From JBBPZA01 sp963728925 (lineage in GTDB: Bacteria; Actinomycetota; Thermoleophilia; Solirubrobacterales; Solirubrobacteraceae): a DNA stretch of 64,000 nucleotides. The DNA lies in contig CAVSMB010000029.1 in the NCBI GenBank assembly GCA_963728925.1, positions 372,001 to 436,000 on the forward strand, in the 5' to 3' direction. Below are positions 26,452 through 36,690 of this stretch, piece by piece (position 1 is the stretch's first letter; the number at the start of each line of letters is the position of its first letter). A program made the position numbers and the translations under genes. The notes under the pieces are model-generated. The model did no database searches and had not been told where the DNA came from. It saw only the letters and a program-made list of their open reading frames with translations.

Positions 26452-26985
26452 ATGGAGGAGATCGCCCAGGTCTACTCGCGCTCGCTCTTCGAGGTCGCCA
26501 AGGAGCAGGGCAAGCTCGACGACATCCGTGAGCAGCTGGGCGAGTTCGCCGACGCGCTCGAGGAGAACCGAGAGCTGCAGGTGTTCTTCTTCTCGCCCTA
26601 CTTCTCGACCGAGGAGAAGAAGGATGGGCTCGCGCGCGCCGTCACCCAGGCCGACGAGGTCCTGATCAACTTCCTCGGGCTGCTGCTCGACAAGCACCGG
26701 ATGCCGGTCGTCTTCCGCATCCGCCGCCAGCTCGACGAGCTCTGGGCGCAGGAGAACGCGATGCTGCGCGTCGAGGTGACGAGCGCCGTCGAGCTCGACG
26801 ACCGCGTGGTGCGCCAGATCGGCGACCGGGTGGGCGAGCAGACCGACCGCAAGGTGGAGCTCGCCAGCCGCGTCGACCCCGACATCCTGGGTGGGATCGT
26901 CCTGCGCGTGGGGAACTCGATCCTCGACGCCTCGATCCGCAACCGACTCGACCAACTTCGTCGCGAAGTCGCCAAGGCGACCTAG
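26452..26985 (+). CDS. atpH: ATP synthase subunit delta
   Basis: 177 residues of the OSCP/delta family, the hinge between the b stalk and the alpha3beta3 head. The N-terminal helical bundle begins EIAQVYSRSLFEVAKEQGKLDDIREQL. The C-terminal signature is VDPDILGGIVLRVGNSILDASIRNRLDQLRREV. It begins 9 bp after atpF. The 5' end of atpA is preceded by GGAGAG directly after this stop. Confidence 0.96.
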   Translation: MEEIAQVYSRSLFEVAKEQGKLDDIREQLGEFADALEENRELQVFFFSPYFSTEEKKDGLARAVTQADEVLINFLGLLLDKHRMPVVFRIRRQLDELWAQENAMLRVEVTSAVELDDRVVRQIGDRVGEQTDRKVELASRVDPDILGGIVLRVGNSILDASIRNRLDQLRREVAKAT

Positions 26986-26998
26986 GAGAGAGCCCGAT

Positions 26999-28734
<1,736 letters not shown>

Positions 28735-28738
<4 letters not shown>

Positions 28739-29643
28739 GCCAGCGCGACGTCAAGAACCGCATCGCGAGCGTCAAGAACATCGAGAAGATCACTCGCGCG
28801 ATGCAGATGGTCGCCGCCGCGCGCCTGCGGCGCGCCGAGCAGCGCATCGAGGCCCTGCGGCCCTACGCGAACGCGATCCGGCGGATGACCCGGCAGGCCG
28901 CCGAGGCGGCCGAGAACATCCCGAACGTCCCGATCCTCTCCGAGCACGACCAGGTCTCCACCGTCGGGCTGCTGCTCGTGACGGGGGACCGAGGCCTGGC
29001 CGGCGCCTTCAACTCCCAGATCATCCGCGCCGGGGTGCGCGCGGGCCGCGAGCACGAGGACGAGGGGCGCTCGATCGCCTGGTACGCATCGGGTCGCCGC
29101 GGCGTCTCGTCCCTGACCTTCCGCGGCCTCGACGTCCAGGGCGCCTACGTCGGGTTCACCGACCGGCCCGCGTACGCCAACGCGCGCGAGATCGCCACCG
29201 ACCTCGTCGCGGCCTACGTCGACGAGAAGGTCGACCGCGTGGAGATCATCTACAACGGCTACGTCTCGCCGCTCACCCAGAAGGTCACGCGCGAGACACT
29301 GCTGCCGCTCCAGCGCGCGACCCTCCTCGACGAGGGCGAGGAGGACGAGAGCGCGGAGGGCGAGGACGTCCACGAGGGCGTGCACGCGCTCGTGGAGTAC
29401 GAGCCCGACGCCGAGGAGATCCTCCGCCGCCTGGTCCCCGACTACGTCGAGATCTCGATCTACCGTGCCCTGCTCGAGTCCACGGCCTCCGAGCACGGCG
29501 CGCGCATGACGGCGATGCGCAGCGCCTCGGACAACGCCTCGGAGCTGATCGACGACCTTACCCTCGAGATGAACCGCGCCCGCCAGGCCGAGATCACGCA
29601 GGAGATCATGGAAGTGGTCGCCGGGGCCGAGGGCTTGAGCTAG
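28735..29643 (+). CDS. atpG: ATP synthase subunit gamma
   Basis: 302 residues forming the central rotor shaft. The terminal coiled-coil helices are VKNRIASVKNIEKITRAMQMVAAARLRRAEQ at the start and SDNASELIDDLTLEMNRARQAEITQEIMEVVAGAEGL at the end. The globular part is marked by LLLVTGDRGLAGAFNSQIIR. An acidic insert around residues 200-222 (DEGEEDESAEGEDVHEG) lengthens the globular domain, as in other actinobacterial gammas. The GTG start overlaps the atpA stop. Confidence 0.96.
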
Positions 29644-29664
29644 AACGAGCAACGAGAGGACCCC

Positions 29665-31143
29665 ATGGAAGCCAGCACCCAAGAGCGCGAGAGCGAGGAG
29701 ACCGGCGAGGAGCGCAACGTCGGTCGCATCGAGCAGATCACCGGCGTGGTCATCGAGGTGGCCTTCCCTGAGCGCCTGCCCGAGATCAACCACGCGTTGC
29801 ACATCAAGCGGCCCGAGGCGCTGCTCGAGGAGGAGGCCGAGGACCCGACGGTCGAGGCCGGCGACGACGTGCTGGTCTGCGAGGTCCAGCAGCACCTGGG
29901 CGACGACCGCGTGCGCGCCGTCGCCATGGACGCCACCGACGGGCTGCAGCGGGGCACCGAGGTGCTCGACACCGGCGGCCCGATCACCGTGCCGGTCGGC
30001 CGGGTCACCCTCGGGCGCATCTTCAACCTGCTCGGCGAGGCGATCGACCAGGGCGACGAGGTGCACGTCGAAGAACGCTGGCCGATCCACCGCGACGCGC
30101 CCGAGGTCACAGACCTCACGCCGACGACCGAGATGTTCGAGACCGGGATCAAGGTCGTCGACCTGCTCGCGCCCTACGCCAAGGGCGGCAAGGTCGGACT
30201 CTTCGGCGGCGCGGGCGTGGGCAAGACCGTGCTCATCCAGGAGCTCATCAACAACCTCGCGCAGGAGTTCGGCGGCCTGTCGGCCTTCTGCGGAGTAGGG
30301 GAGCGAACGCGCGAGGGCAACGACCTCTGGCTGGAGATGAAGGAGTCGGGCGTCATCGACAAGACGATGCTCGTCTTCGGCCAGATGAACGAGCCGCCGG
30401 GGGCGCGCATGCGCGTGGCCCTCACCGGGCTGACGATGGCGGAGTACTTCCGCGACGTCGAGGGCCAGGACGTGCTGCTCTTCATCGACAACATCTTCCG
30501 CTTCGTCCAGGCCGGGTCGGAGGTCTCCGCGCTGCTGGGCCGGATGCCCTCGCAGGTCGGTTACCAGCCCACGCTGGAGACCGAGATGGGGCAGCTGCAG
30601 GAGCGCATCACGTCGACGCGCAACGGGTCGGTCACCTCGGTCCAGGCCATCTACGTCCCGGCCGACGACCTCACCGACCCAGCGCCGGCGTCGGTGTTCG
30701 CCCACCTCAACGCGACGACCTCGCTCTCGCGGTCGATCTCCGAGAAGGGCATCTACCCCGCGGTCGATCCGCTCGACTCGACCTCGACGATCCTCAAGGC
30801 CGACATCCTCGGCGAGGAGCACTTCAACGTCGCCAACGAGGTCAAGGAGGTCCTGCAGCGCTACCGCGAGCTCCAGGACATCATCGCGATCCTCGGCATC
30901 GACGAGCTCTCCGACGAGGACAAGCTGACCGTCAACCGCGCGCGAAAGATGGAGCGCTTCCTCTCCCAGCCCTTTCACGTGGCCGAGGAGTTCACGGGAA
31001 CCCCCGGCGTCTTCGTGCCGATCGCCGAGTCGATCCGCGGCTTCAAGGAGATCCTCGAGGGCGAGCACGACGACATCCCCGAGCGCGCCTTCCTGCTCAA
31101 GGGCACCATCGACGACGTCGTCAGCGACGCGAAGGGGGACTAG
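29665..31143 (+). CDS. atpD: ATP synthase subunit beta
   Basis: The catalytic subunit, 492 residues. Walker A GGAGVGKT lies at residues 181-188. The catalytic Glu is in FCGVGERTREGND, Walker B is VLLFIDNIFRF, and ALLGRMPSQVGYQPTL is the beta signature. About 20 extra acidic residues (STQERESEETGEERN) precede the usual start VGRIEQITGVVIEV. AGAGGA sits before the ATG. Confidence 0.98.
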   Translation: MEASTQERESEETGEERNVGRIEQITGVVIEVAFPERLPEINHALHIKRPEALLEEEAEDPTVEAGDDVLVCEVQQHLGDDRVRAVAMDATDGLQRGTEVLDTGGPITVPVGRVTLGRIFNLLGEAIDQGDEVHVEERWPIHRDAPEVTDLTPTTEMFETGIKVVDLLAPYAKGGKVGLFGGAGVGKTVLIQELINNLAQEFGGLSAFCGVGERTREGNDLWLEMKESGVIDKTMLVFGQMNEPPGARMRVALTGLTMAEYFRDVEGQDVLLFIDNIFRFVQAGSEVSALLGRMPSQVGYQPTLETEMGQLQERITSTRNGSVTSVQAIYVPADDLTDPAPASVFAHLNATTSLSRSISEKGIYPAVDPLDSTSTILKADILGEEHFNVANEVKEVLQRYRELQDIIAILGIDELSDEDKLTVNRARKMERFLSQPFHVAEEFTGTPGVFVPIAESIRGFKEILEGEHDDIPERAFLLKGTIDDVVSDAKGD

Positions 31144-31148
31144 GGGCC

Positions 31149-31559
31149 GTGGCGCGGACGACGTTCCCCGTGGAGATCCTCACCCCGGAGGGCGAGGTCT
31201 TCAACGAGGAGGTCGAGATGGTCTCCACGCGGACGGCGGCCGGCTCGATCGGCGTGCTGGCCAACCATGAGCCGGTGCTCGCGATCCTCGACCCGACCGA
31301 GCTGCGCCTCTACCGTTCGGAGTCAGACGTCGTGCGCTTCGCCCAGGGTGAGGGCTACCTGCAGGTCGGCAACAACCGGGTGCTGATCCTCGTCGAGGAG
31401 GCCCACCCGCCCGACGACCTCGACACCTCCGAGCTCCAGGACCGCCTCAAGCGCGCCGAGGACGAGCTGTCTCGCGCCGAGGAGGACTCCGAGGAGCACC
31501 GGCTCGCCGAGCGCGAGCGCCGCCGCCTCGAGGCGTTCCTGAACGTCACGCAGGGCTGA
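31149..31559 (+). CDS. atpC: ATP synthase subunit epsilon
   Basis: 136 residues; the beta-sandwich domain is TFPVEILTPEGEVFNEEVEMVSTRTAAGSIGVLANHEPVLAIL. The C-terminal helical hairpin (DLDTSELQDRLKRAEDELSRAEEDSEEHRLAERERRRLEAFLNV) can lock rotation. The GTG start is 5 bp after atpD. It ends the operon; two bases later the DNA matches a truncated acetyltransferase on the other strand, so the native downstream region has been replaced. Confidence 0.95.
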   Translation: MARTTFPVEILTPEGEVFNEEVEMVSTRTAAGSIGVLANHEPVLAILDPTELRLYRSESDVVRFAQGEGYLQVGNNRVLILVEEAHPPDDLDTSELQDRLKRAEDELSRAEEDSEEHRLAERERRRLEAFLNVTQG

Positions 31560-31940
31560 ATTCAGCAGCACCGTGCCGAGACCACGGCGCTGCCAACGAT
31601 CGCTCACCGCGACGGCGATCTCCGCCGCTCGTGGATCATCGGTGAGCGCCGCATAGCGGGCGACCGCAACCGCCTCGCCGGTCGCGTCGATGGCGGCCAG
31701 GGCCTCCTGACGGTCGTGGTCGATCGTCGTCAGGTACCTGAGCTGGCGCGCATTGAGGCGCTCCATGTGCGTCAAGAACCGCCGGTAGCGCGAGTCCGGG
31801 CTCAGGTGCTCGAGGAGTTCCTCGAGGAGACTCGTGTCGGTCGGCTCGACCGCGCGGACCTCGACCCGCGCGCCATCGGCGAGCGTCACATGGGCTGGGG
31901 CTGCCACGTCCGGCCACTCCTCGACCGCTTTGATGACCAC
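31560..31940 (-). pseudogene. GNAT acetyltransferase, C-terminally truncated
   Basis: The - strand frame reads HVTLADGARVEVRAVEPTDTSLLEELLEHLSPDSRYRRFLTHM, then ALAAIDATGEAVAVARYAAL and IAVAVSDRWQRRGLGTVLLN. The last holds the acetyl-CoA loop RxxGxG. This is the GNAT type related to Pat-like protein acetyltransferases. Exactly after LGTVLLN the frame runs into the antisense of atpC, so the last strands of the fold are missing. A GTG at 31940 is the most likely original start. Non-functional remnant at the left edge of the accessory island. Confidence 0.75.
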
Positions 31941-32467
31941 TTGGGCCTTCTGGGCCGGTAGGGCCGGGCGACGCTGCGCCGCGTCATCGACGCATCTTGA
32001 CGTCCGCCCCACGGCACCGGCTCAGCCGTCGCCGCGCCAGCCGGCCCCGAGGTCGCGCTGCAGGTAGGTGAGGACCGGTATCCGGTCCCCGGGAGATTCG
32101 TCGTAAGCCACCGCCAGGGCCACTTGAGCGGCGGCACGCGCGACGGGCGCACACTGTCGAGGAGGAGAAGGCTCGACCGATGTGCCTGCTCGTCGTCGAG
32201 GCTGTCGCACAAACCACTCACGAATCCGGTGGGTCGATCTGTCTCATCGATGCGCGCCCCGTCGCGCGCCTCGCGGACGCGCGACCGGGGTGCGGCGGCT
32301 TCAGCTCGCCGCAGCGCCGCTCGTGCGCTCCGCGTGCAGGGCGCCGGCCGCCGGCGTGGAACCGCCCTCAGGCCCGGGATTGTGGGCCGCGGGGCCAGCT
32401 TCGACAGAAGCTACTCCTCCCCAACCGGCTAGCGCCAGCGAGTTTCGCTACTGGTTTCGCCGTTGCC
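31941..32467. other. Degraded stretch, no intact gene
   Basis: No frame here looks intact. On the - strand, 32022-32130 reads ALAVAYDESPGDRIPVLTYLQ and ends in a stop, which may be the end of an unrecognised gene. On the + strand, an ATG at 32180 after GGAGGAG opens MCLLVVEAVAQTTHESGG, which decays into low-complexity sequence after about 30 codons. A DUF1918 tail fragment is listed separately. Confidence 0.4.
32301..32380 (-). pseudogene. Tail fragment of a DUF1918 gene
   Basis: The - strand reads PGPEGGSTPAAGALHAERTS followed by GAAAS and a stop, the C-terminal end of a DUF1918 protein. It parallels the intact copy at 47634-47834 (TPAAGALHAQRTSSAPAS). Bases 32332-32358 are identical to that gene over 27 bp. 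The rest of the gene is absent. Confidence 0.6.
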
Positions 32468-32863
32468 GCCTAGGACGCCCGCGTCAGCGTCGCCGTAATC
32501 CGCGGGTGTCCGTCAACGACGACGGTGCCGTCGACGCGTGCCTCGGTCACGCCGGCCCGCTGGGCGATCGCGCCCAGGCCACCCGTGCCGAAGCCCCAGT
32601 GAGCGTCCAGAGCCCGTGTCGGTAATCAACATCGGCGTGCGCCTCTGATGGATCGGCTCGAAGACGGGGTGAACGTAGCGCGACTTGCCCGCTTCTCTGC
32701 CCGGGTCGTGGAAGGTCGAGCCGAACCAGTCCGCGAAGGTCGTCACGGCCCTGGAGGCACCGAAGAGTCCGCTCCCGTCGAGCGCACCCGCACCGCTCTT
32801 CAGGCGCGCCGCGCCCGCTCGGCCTGTGACCTCACCGACGAGGCGCTCCCCCATCGCCTGCAA
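32468..32863 (-). pseudogene. Unrecognised gene remnant, frame change near 32600
   Basis: From 32863 one frame reads MQAMGERLVGEVTGRAG, then FADWFGSTFHDPGREAGKSR and PVFEPIHQRRTP. Around 32600-32625 the plausible frame changes to ALDAHWGFGTGGLGAIAQRAG, VTEARVDGTVVVDGHPRITA and a stop at 32468-32470. Both parts have coding-like composition but no family was recognised. Read as one broken gene or two fused fragments. Confidence 0.35.
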
Positions 32864-32880
32864 ACCCGGCGAAACGCACT

Positions 32881-33063
32881 GCCAACCCGCCCGGACAGAC
32901 CCGCGACCGTCCGCCCGGCGACACCCGCAAGCGCTGGACCGCCACCGCCATGCTCGTCGCCGAGCAGCAGCTCCAGCGCATCATCGGCTACCGCGACTCC
33001 ACCCACCCTCGCCGCGCCCAAGCACCCACCCGCCAGCAGATCCCCCAGCCCGTCACCCTCTGA
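32881..33063 (+). pseudogene. Probable IS256/Mutator-type transposase C-terminal remnant
   Basis: The + frame ending in TGA at 33061-33063 reads DTRKRWTATAMLVAEQQLQR and IIGYRDSTHPRRAQAP. This resembles the last 50-60 residues of Mutator-type transposases (RW..A.MLEAE.QFRRI.GYRDL). The catalytic DDE region is missing. The stop codon is part of the duplicated target TCTGA of the adjacent IS1380 element, so that insertion landed just at the end of this remnant. Confidence 0.4.
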
Positions 33064-33265
33064 CCTACTTCGGTGAGTAAGGGCGTGTCGCGGTGCTCGG
33101 CGGGCTGATCTGACCGTCAGTCGTGAGGATCAGCCGTGCTTGGGGTGGTGAATGGGCCGCGCGGCGCGGCGATTGGCCGGGGGTGTGGTCGATCTGGCCG
33201 GTTTGCGGGGTCGCCGAGCTGGGCGGTGCGGCGAGCGGTCGACGTCGGCGGGGGCTGGCCGGGGG

Positions 33266-34732
33266 TTAGGGTGGCGGCAGCGCGTAGACGGCGTCGAGGG
33301 TGGCCTGGAAGACGTCGGCGTGGCGGAAGCCTTCGGGCAGACGCAGGATCGTGCGCCGCGCGCTGCGGATGATGCGGCCGGGCACGCAGAAGAGGATCCG
33401 GCGCAGCGTGGCGGCGGCGCGGCGCAGCGGCGCGTCGTCGGGTGCCTTGCCCGACGCGCCGGCGGCGGGGCACAGGTCGCAGCAGAATGCGGTGAGGTTG
33501 AGCGCGAGCAGCGCGCAGGTCAGCCAGACGCGGTTGGCGTGCTGGTCGCCGGAGGGCAGGTGCCGCAGCGCTTGGCCGAGCTTTGCTTCCTTCAGGCGCT
33601 CTTCGATCTGGGCACGGTGGCGGTGGAAGTGCTCGACCCAGCCGGTCGGCTGGTGTGGGATGTCGGTCAGGATGAAGCTGTAGCCGAAGACCGACGCGAC
33701 CTCGCCGTCGAGCGCGAGCTGTAGCTGCTCGGGGTGGATCGTCTTGCGCCGCCGGGCGGTCAGGCTGCCGTCGGCGATCTTCTGGGCGCTGAACGGGACG
33801 CGGCGGACGATCAGCCGCAGCGGCTCGTGGCGCCAGCCGGTCGGCGTGTAGGTCGTCTCGGCGACCTGCGCGCCGGGCATCTCGAGCGCGTCGACCCAGG
33901 CGTCCTCGGCGATCTGGCCGAGCGCCTTCCACATCGCCTGGTTGCGCGGCACCGACACGGTGAAGCACGCGCGCTGCTGGCGTAGCGCCTCGAGCAGCTC
34001 GCTGGCGTAGTAGGCCGAGTCGATGCGCATCGTCACCGGCCCGTGCCCAGCCGGCAGCAGCGCGATCGCGCGCCGCGCGATCTTGGCGCACTCGGCGCCG
34101 CAGAGCTTCTCGCGGTTGCCGCCGACCAGCTCGCTCGTCAGCGCGCGGCCCCGCTGGGCCCAGAACGCGACGTGCGGCGCGTAGCTCATGCAACCGTGCC
34201 GGCTGCGCGCGGCGCCCTGCTTACGAGCGCCGTAGACGGTCACCTGCGTGGCATCCAGATCGATCGTCACCGGCTCGCCCGGATCGCGCCGCAACGCCTT
34301 GTCCAGGCGCTGCCCGGCCCTGGCCAGCGCGCGCTCGATCCGCTGCACGTGACAGCGCCGGAAGCGCTTGGCGTTCTGCAACGCGGCGGGCGCCGACGGC
34401 GTGCCCGCGACCGCCCGCAGCCGGGCGCCGGCGCCGTCGGCGCGCACGTCCTCGACGTGATCGAAGAACGACCCGCCGACCAGCTCGCACTCGGCCAGCG
34501 ACACCACCAGCTCGCCCGGTGACAGGCCGCGCCGGCGGAGCTTGACCGGCCGCGCGCGGCGCTCAACCGCCAGCTCGGCGTCGATCAGCTCGGCCACCCG
34601 CAGGCGCCGGGACAGCTCACCCGACACGGCCAGGCCAGCGTACGGGGTGAGCGTCGGATCGTCGGCTCGCACCAGGATCCGTCCGGGCCGCCTGTCACCG
34701 TCAACAGACATCATCCGCTGGGTGACCTCCAT
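33266..34732 (-). CDS. IS1380-family transposase
   Basis: 488 residues with the IS4/IS1380-type DDE fold. The first Asp is in VTIDLDATQVTVYGARKQGA and the second in MRIDSAYYASELLEAL. The Glu is in the YREK-like region HRAQIEERLKEAKLGQALRHLPSG. The conserved HHYGRK-like zone is GARKQGAARSRHGCMSY. The reading frame is uninterrupted and the ATG is at 34732. A terminator between the IS right end and this start would block transcription from outside, which keeps transposase levels low. Confidence 0.92.
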   Translation of the reverse strand: MEVTQRMMSVDGDRRPGRILVRADDPTLTPYAGLAVSGELSRRLRVAELIDAELAVERRARPVKLRRRGLSPGELVVSLAECELVGGSFFDHVEDVRADGAGARLRAVAGTPSAPAALQNAKRFRRCHVQRIERALARAGQRLDKALRRDPGEPVTIDLDATQVTVYGARKQGAARSRHGCMSYAPHVAFWAQRGRALTSELVGGNREKLCGAECAKIARRAIALLPAGHGPVTMRIDSAYYASELLEALRQQRACFTVSVPRNQAMWKALGQIAEDAWVDALEMPGAQVAETTYTPTGWRHEPLRLIVRRVPFSAQKIADGSLTARRRKTIHPEQLQLALDGEVASVFGYSFILTDIPHQPTGWVEHFHRHRAQIEERLKEAKLGQALRHLPSGDQHANRVWLTCALLALNLTAFCCDLCPAAGASGKAPDDAPLRRAAATLRRILFCVPGRIIRSARRTILRLPEGFRHADVFQATLDAVYALPPP

Positions 34733-34786
34733 TCACACCCGATGGCCGGACCCATCAACCGCCATGATCCCGGCTCAGCCGGACGG

Positions 34787-34812
34787 AAAGGCCCCGCGTT
34801 TGCGGGGCCTTT
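34787..34812. terminator. Strong bidirectional terminator inside the IS1380 right end
   Basis: AAAGGCCCCGC and GCGGGGCCTTT form a perfect 11-bp stem with a GTTT loop. T-runs follow on both strands. It lies 55 bp upstream of the transposase ATG. Confidence 0.8.
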
Positions 34813-34883
34813 CTACTTCCTCACCAAGAGCGCGACGACCCGCCCGGACCGCCACCACGAGCAGCGCTACTCACTGATGTAGG

Positions 34884-35199
34884 TCTGACCGTCAACCACA
34901 AGCACCGCCGACGAAGTCCCACGACGACCCGGACATCCTCCTCGACGAGCCTGCCGGCGAATCGCGGCTAGTCCCTACCGCCACCTCGGTCCGCGAACGC
35001 TGCTGGAACTCCACGATCGTCAACGGATGATCCGGGCGAGCCGCACCACGAGGCTGCGACACCTCGCATGGCGCTAACCCGGCCCGCGCTTCCGGGCTAG
35101 GATTTGGCGCTTCGAGGCTTCGTCGGCCTCGAGGCGACGGGATTGCGCACGCTTCTGTCGATGATGAGGGGGAACTACGGTGCCGACTGAGGGTCTGCG
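34884..35199. other. Intergenic stretch before the glycogen synthase gene
   Basis: 316 bp with no supported gene. The first five bases are the right-hand TCTGA duplication of the IS1380 element. A possible ribosome site TGAGGG lies at 35188-35193, six bases before the synthase TTG. No promoter was recognised. Confidence 0.4.
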
Positions 35200-36672
35200 T
35201 TGTTCGTGGTGATGGTGGCGTCCGAGTGCGCGCCGGCCGCGCAGGCCGGTGGGCTGGCGGACGTGGTGTTCGGGCTCAGTCGTGAGCTCGAGCTGCGCGG
35301 CCACGCTGTGGAGATCATCTTGCCGAAGTACGATTGCATGCGTTATGACCTGATCTCCCCTCTGACCGTGACGTACGGGGATCTCTGGGTTCCATGGTAC
35401 AGCGGCGCGATTCACTGTACGGTTTGGTTCGGGTACGTGGCCGGCCGCAAGTGTTTCTTCATCGAGCCGCATTCACAGGATCGGTTCTTCGAGCGCGGGC
35501 ACCTGTACGGCTCGGCGGACGATGTGCTTCGCTTTGCCTTCTTGTCCAAGGCCGCGCTGGAGTTCATGCTGCGATCCAATAAGCGCCCCGAGGTGCTTCA
35601 CTGTCACGATTGGCAGACGGCCTTGGTGCCCGTGCTGCTGTACGAGATGTACCGTGACCTCGGCATGGGTGATCAGCGTGTTTGCTTCACAATTCACAAC
35701 TTCAGTCACCAGGGAACCGCCGGCGAGGCGGTGCTGTGGGCCACCGGCCTGACGCGGCCGGGCCATTTCTACAGTTACGATCGCTTGCGGGATGAGTTCA
35801 ATCACGCCGCCTTGAACCTTATGAAGGGCGGCATCGTGTACGCCAATTTCGTTACGACCGTCTCTCCCCAGCACGCCTGGGAGGCGCAGTACACCGAGCA
35901 GGGTGGGGGCCTCGGTCACACGTTGCACGTCCATGGCCACAAGTTTGGTGGCGTGCTCAACGGCGTCGACTATGACACCTGGAACCCCGAGATCGATCCG
36001 TCGATCCCCGCGCGGTACGGCAGCGAATGGCTCGACGGTAAGTACGCCAACAAGCAGGCGCTGCGCGACCGTTTCCTGCTGGGGCAGGAGTTCAAGCCCG
36101 TCGTGGCGTCGATCGGGCGCCTGGACCGCCAGAAGGGGGTTGACCTGATCCGTCACGCGCTCTCTTACGCGCTGGCCGAGGGCGCGCAGTTCGTGCTGTT
36201 GGGAACCAGCCCCGACCCGGCGATCGGCGCGGAGTTCTGGCGACTGAAGCACGAGCTCAACGACAATCCTGATTGCCATCTCGAGCTCACGTTCAGCGTC
36301 GAGCTGGCACATCTTATCTACGCTGGAAGCGACCTGCTGGTGATGCCGAGTCTGTTCGAGCCGTGCGGGCTGACGCAGCTGATCGCGTTGAAGTACGGGG
36401 CCGTGCCGATCGTGCGCGCGATCGGCGGGTTGGTCGACACCGTGTTTGACCGCGATTACTCGTCACTCCCCGGGCAGGAGCGCAACGGCTACGTTTTTCA
36501 CCACGCGGACCCGCCGGCGCTAGAATCGGCCATGGCCCGCGCGATCGGGCTCTGGAACGCCTATCCGGCGGAGTTCCGTGAGCTGCAGCTCAACGGGATG
36601 CGGATTGATCACTCTTGGGCGCGGCCGGCTCAGGATTACCTCAACGTCTACGAATACATCAGGCACAAGTGA
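35200..36672 (+). CDS. GT5 glycogen/starch synthase
   Basis: 490 residues with the GT-B fold of ADP/UDP-glucose-dependent alpha-1,4-glucan synthases. N-terminal ASECAPAAQAGGLADVVFGLSRELELRG, central VLHCHDWQTALVP and FTIHNFSHQGTAG, and C-terminal GRLDRQKGVDLI and SLFEPCGLTQLIALKYGAVPIVRAIGGLVDTV (Glu of the E-x7-E motif). The usual Lys of KTGGL is Gln here (QAGGL), which may affect sugar-nucleotide choice. TTG at 35200 after TGAGGG is the likely start; ATG at 35212 is an alternative. Codons ending in T and A are commoner than in neighbouring core genes, a sign of transfer. Two GH57 genes follow. Confidence 0.9.
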   Translation: MFVVMVASECAPAAQAGGLADVVFGLSRELELRGHAVEIILPKYDCMRYDLISPLTVTYGDLWVPWYSGAIHCTVWFGYVAGRKCFFIEPHSQDRFFERGHLYGSADDVLRFAFLSKAALEFMLRSNKRPEVLHCHDWQTALVPVLLYEMYRDLGMGDQRVCFTIHNFSHQGTAGEAVLWATGLTRPGHFYSYDRLRDEFNHAALNLMKGGIVYANFVTTVSPQHAWEAQYTEQGGGLGHTLHVHGHKFGGVLNGVDYDTWNPEIDPSIPARYGSEWLDGKYANKQALRDRFLLGQEFKPVVASIGRLDRQKGVDLIRHALSYALAEGAQFVLLGTSPDPAIGAEFWRLKHELNDNPDCHLELTFSVELAHLIYAGSDLLVMPSLFEPCGLTQLIALKYGAVPIVRAIGGLVDTVFDRDYSSLPGQERNGYVFHHADPPALESAMARAIGLWNAYPAEFRELQLNGMRIDHSWARPAQDYLNVYEYIRHK

Positions 36673-36690
36673 GGAGCAAAGGCACGCGAC

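Larger units (their letters stand above)
33064..34883 (-). mobile_element. IS1380-family insertion sequence, complete
   Basis: A 1,820-bp element. The left end CCTACTTCGGTGAGTA and the right end TACTCACTGATGTAGG are inverted repeats (14 of 16 matching, weaker similarity beyond). Both ends start CCTAC, as in IS1380 elements. TCTGA flanks both sides (33059-33063 and 34884-34888), a target duplication of 4-5 bp. One transposase gene occupies most of it. A stem-loop lies at 33103-33135 inside the left end and a terminator at 34787-34812 inside the right end. The intact frame and flanks suggest fairly recent movement. Confidence 0.88.

Noticed and set aside
33109..34894. 11-bp match TCTGACCGTCA inside the IS1380 left end and at its right flank as the true element boundary
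   Set aside because: The terminal inverted repeats (14 of 16) and the TCTGA flanks fit ends at 33064 and 34883 better; the 11-bp match is probably chance or part of a target preference.
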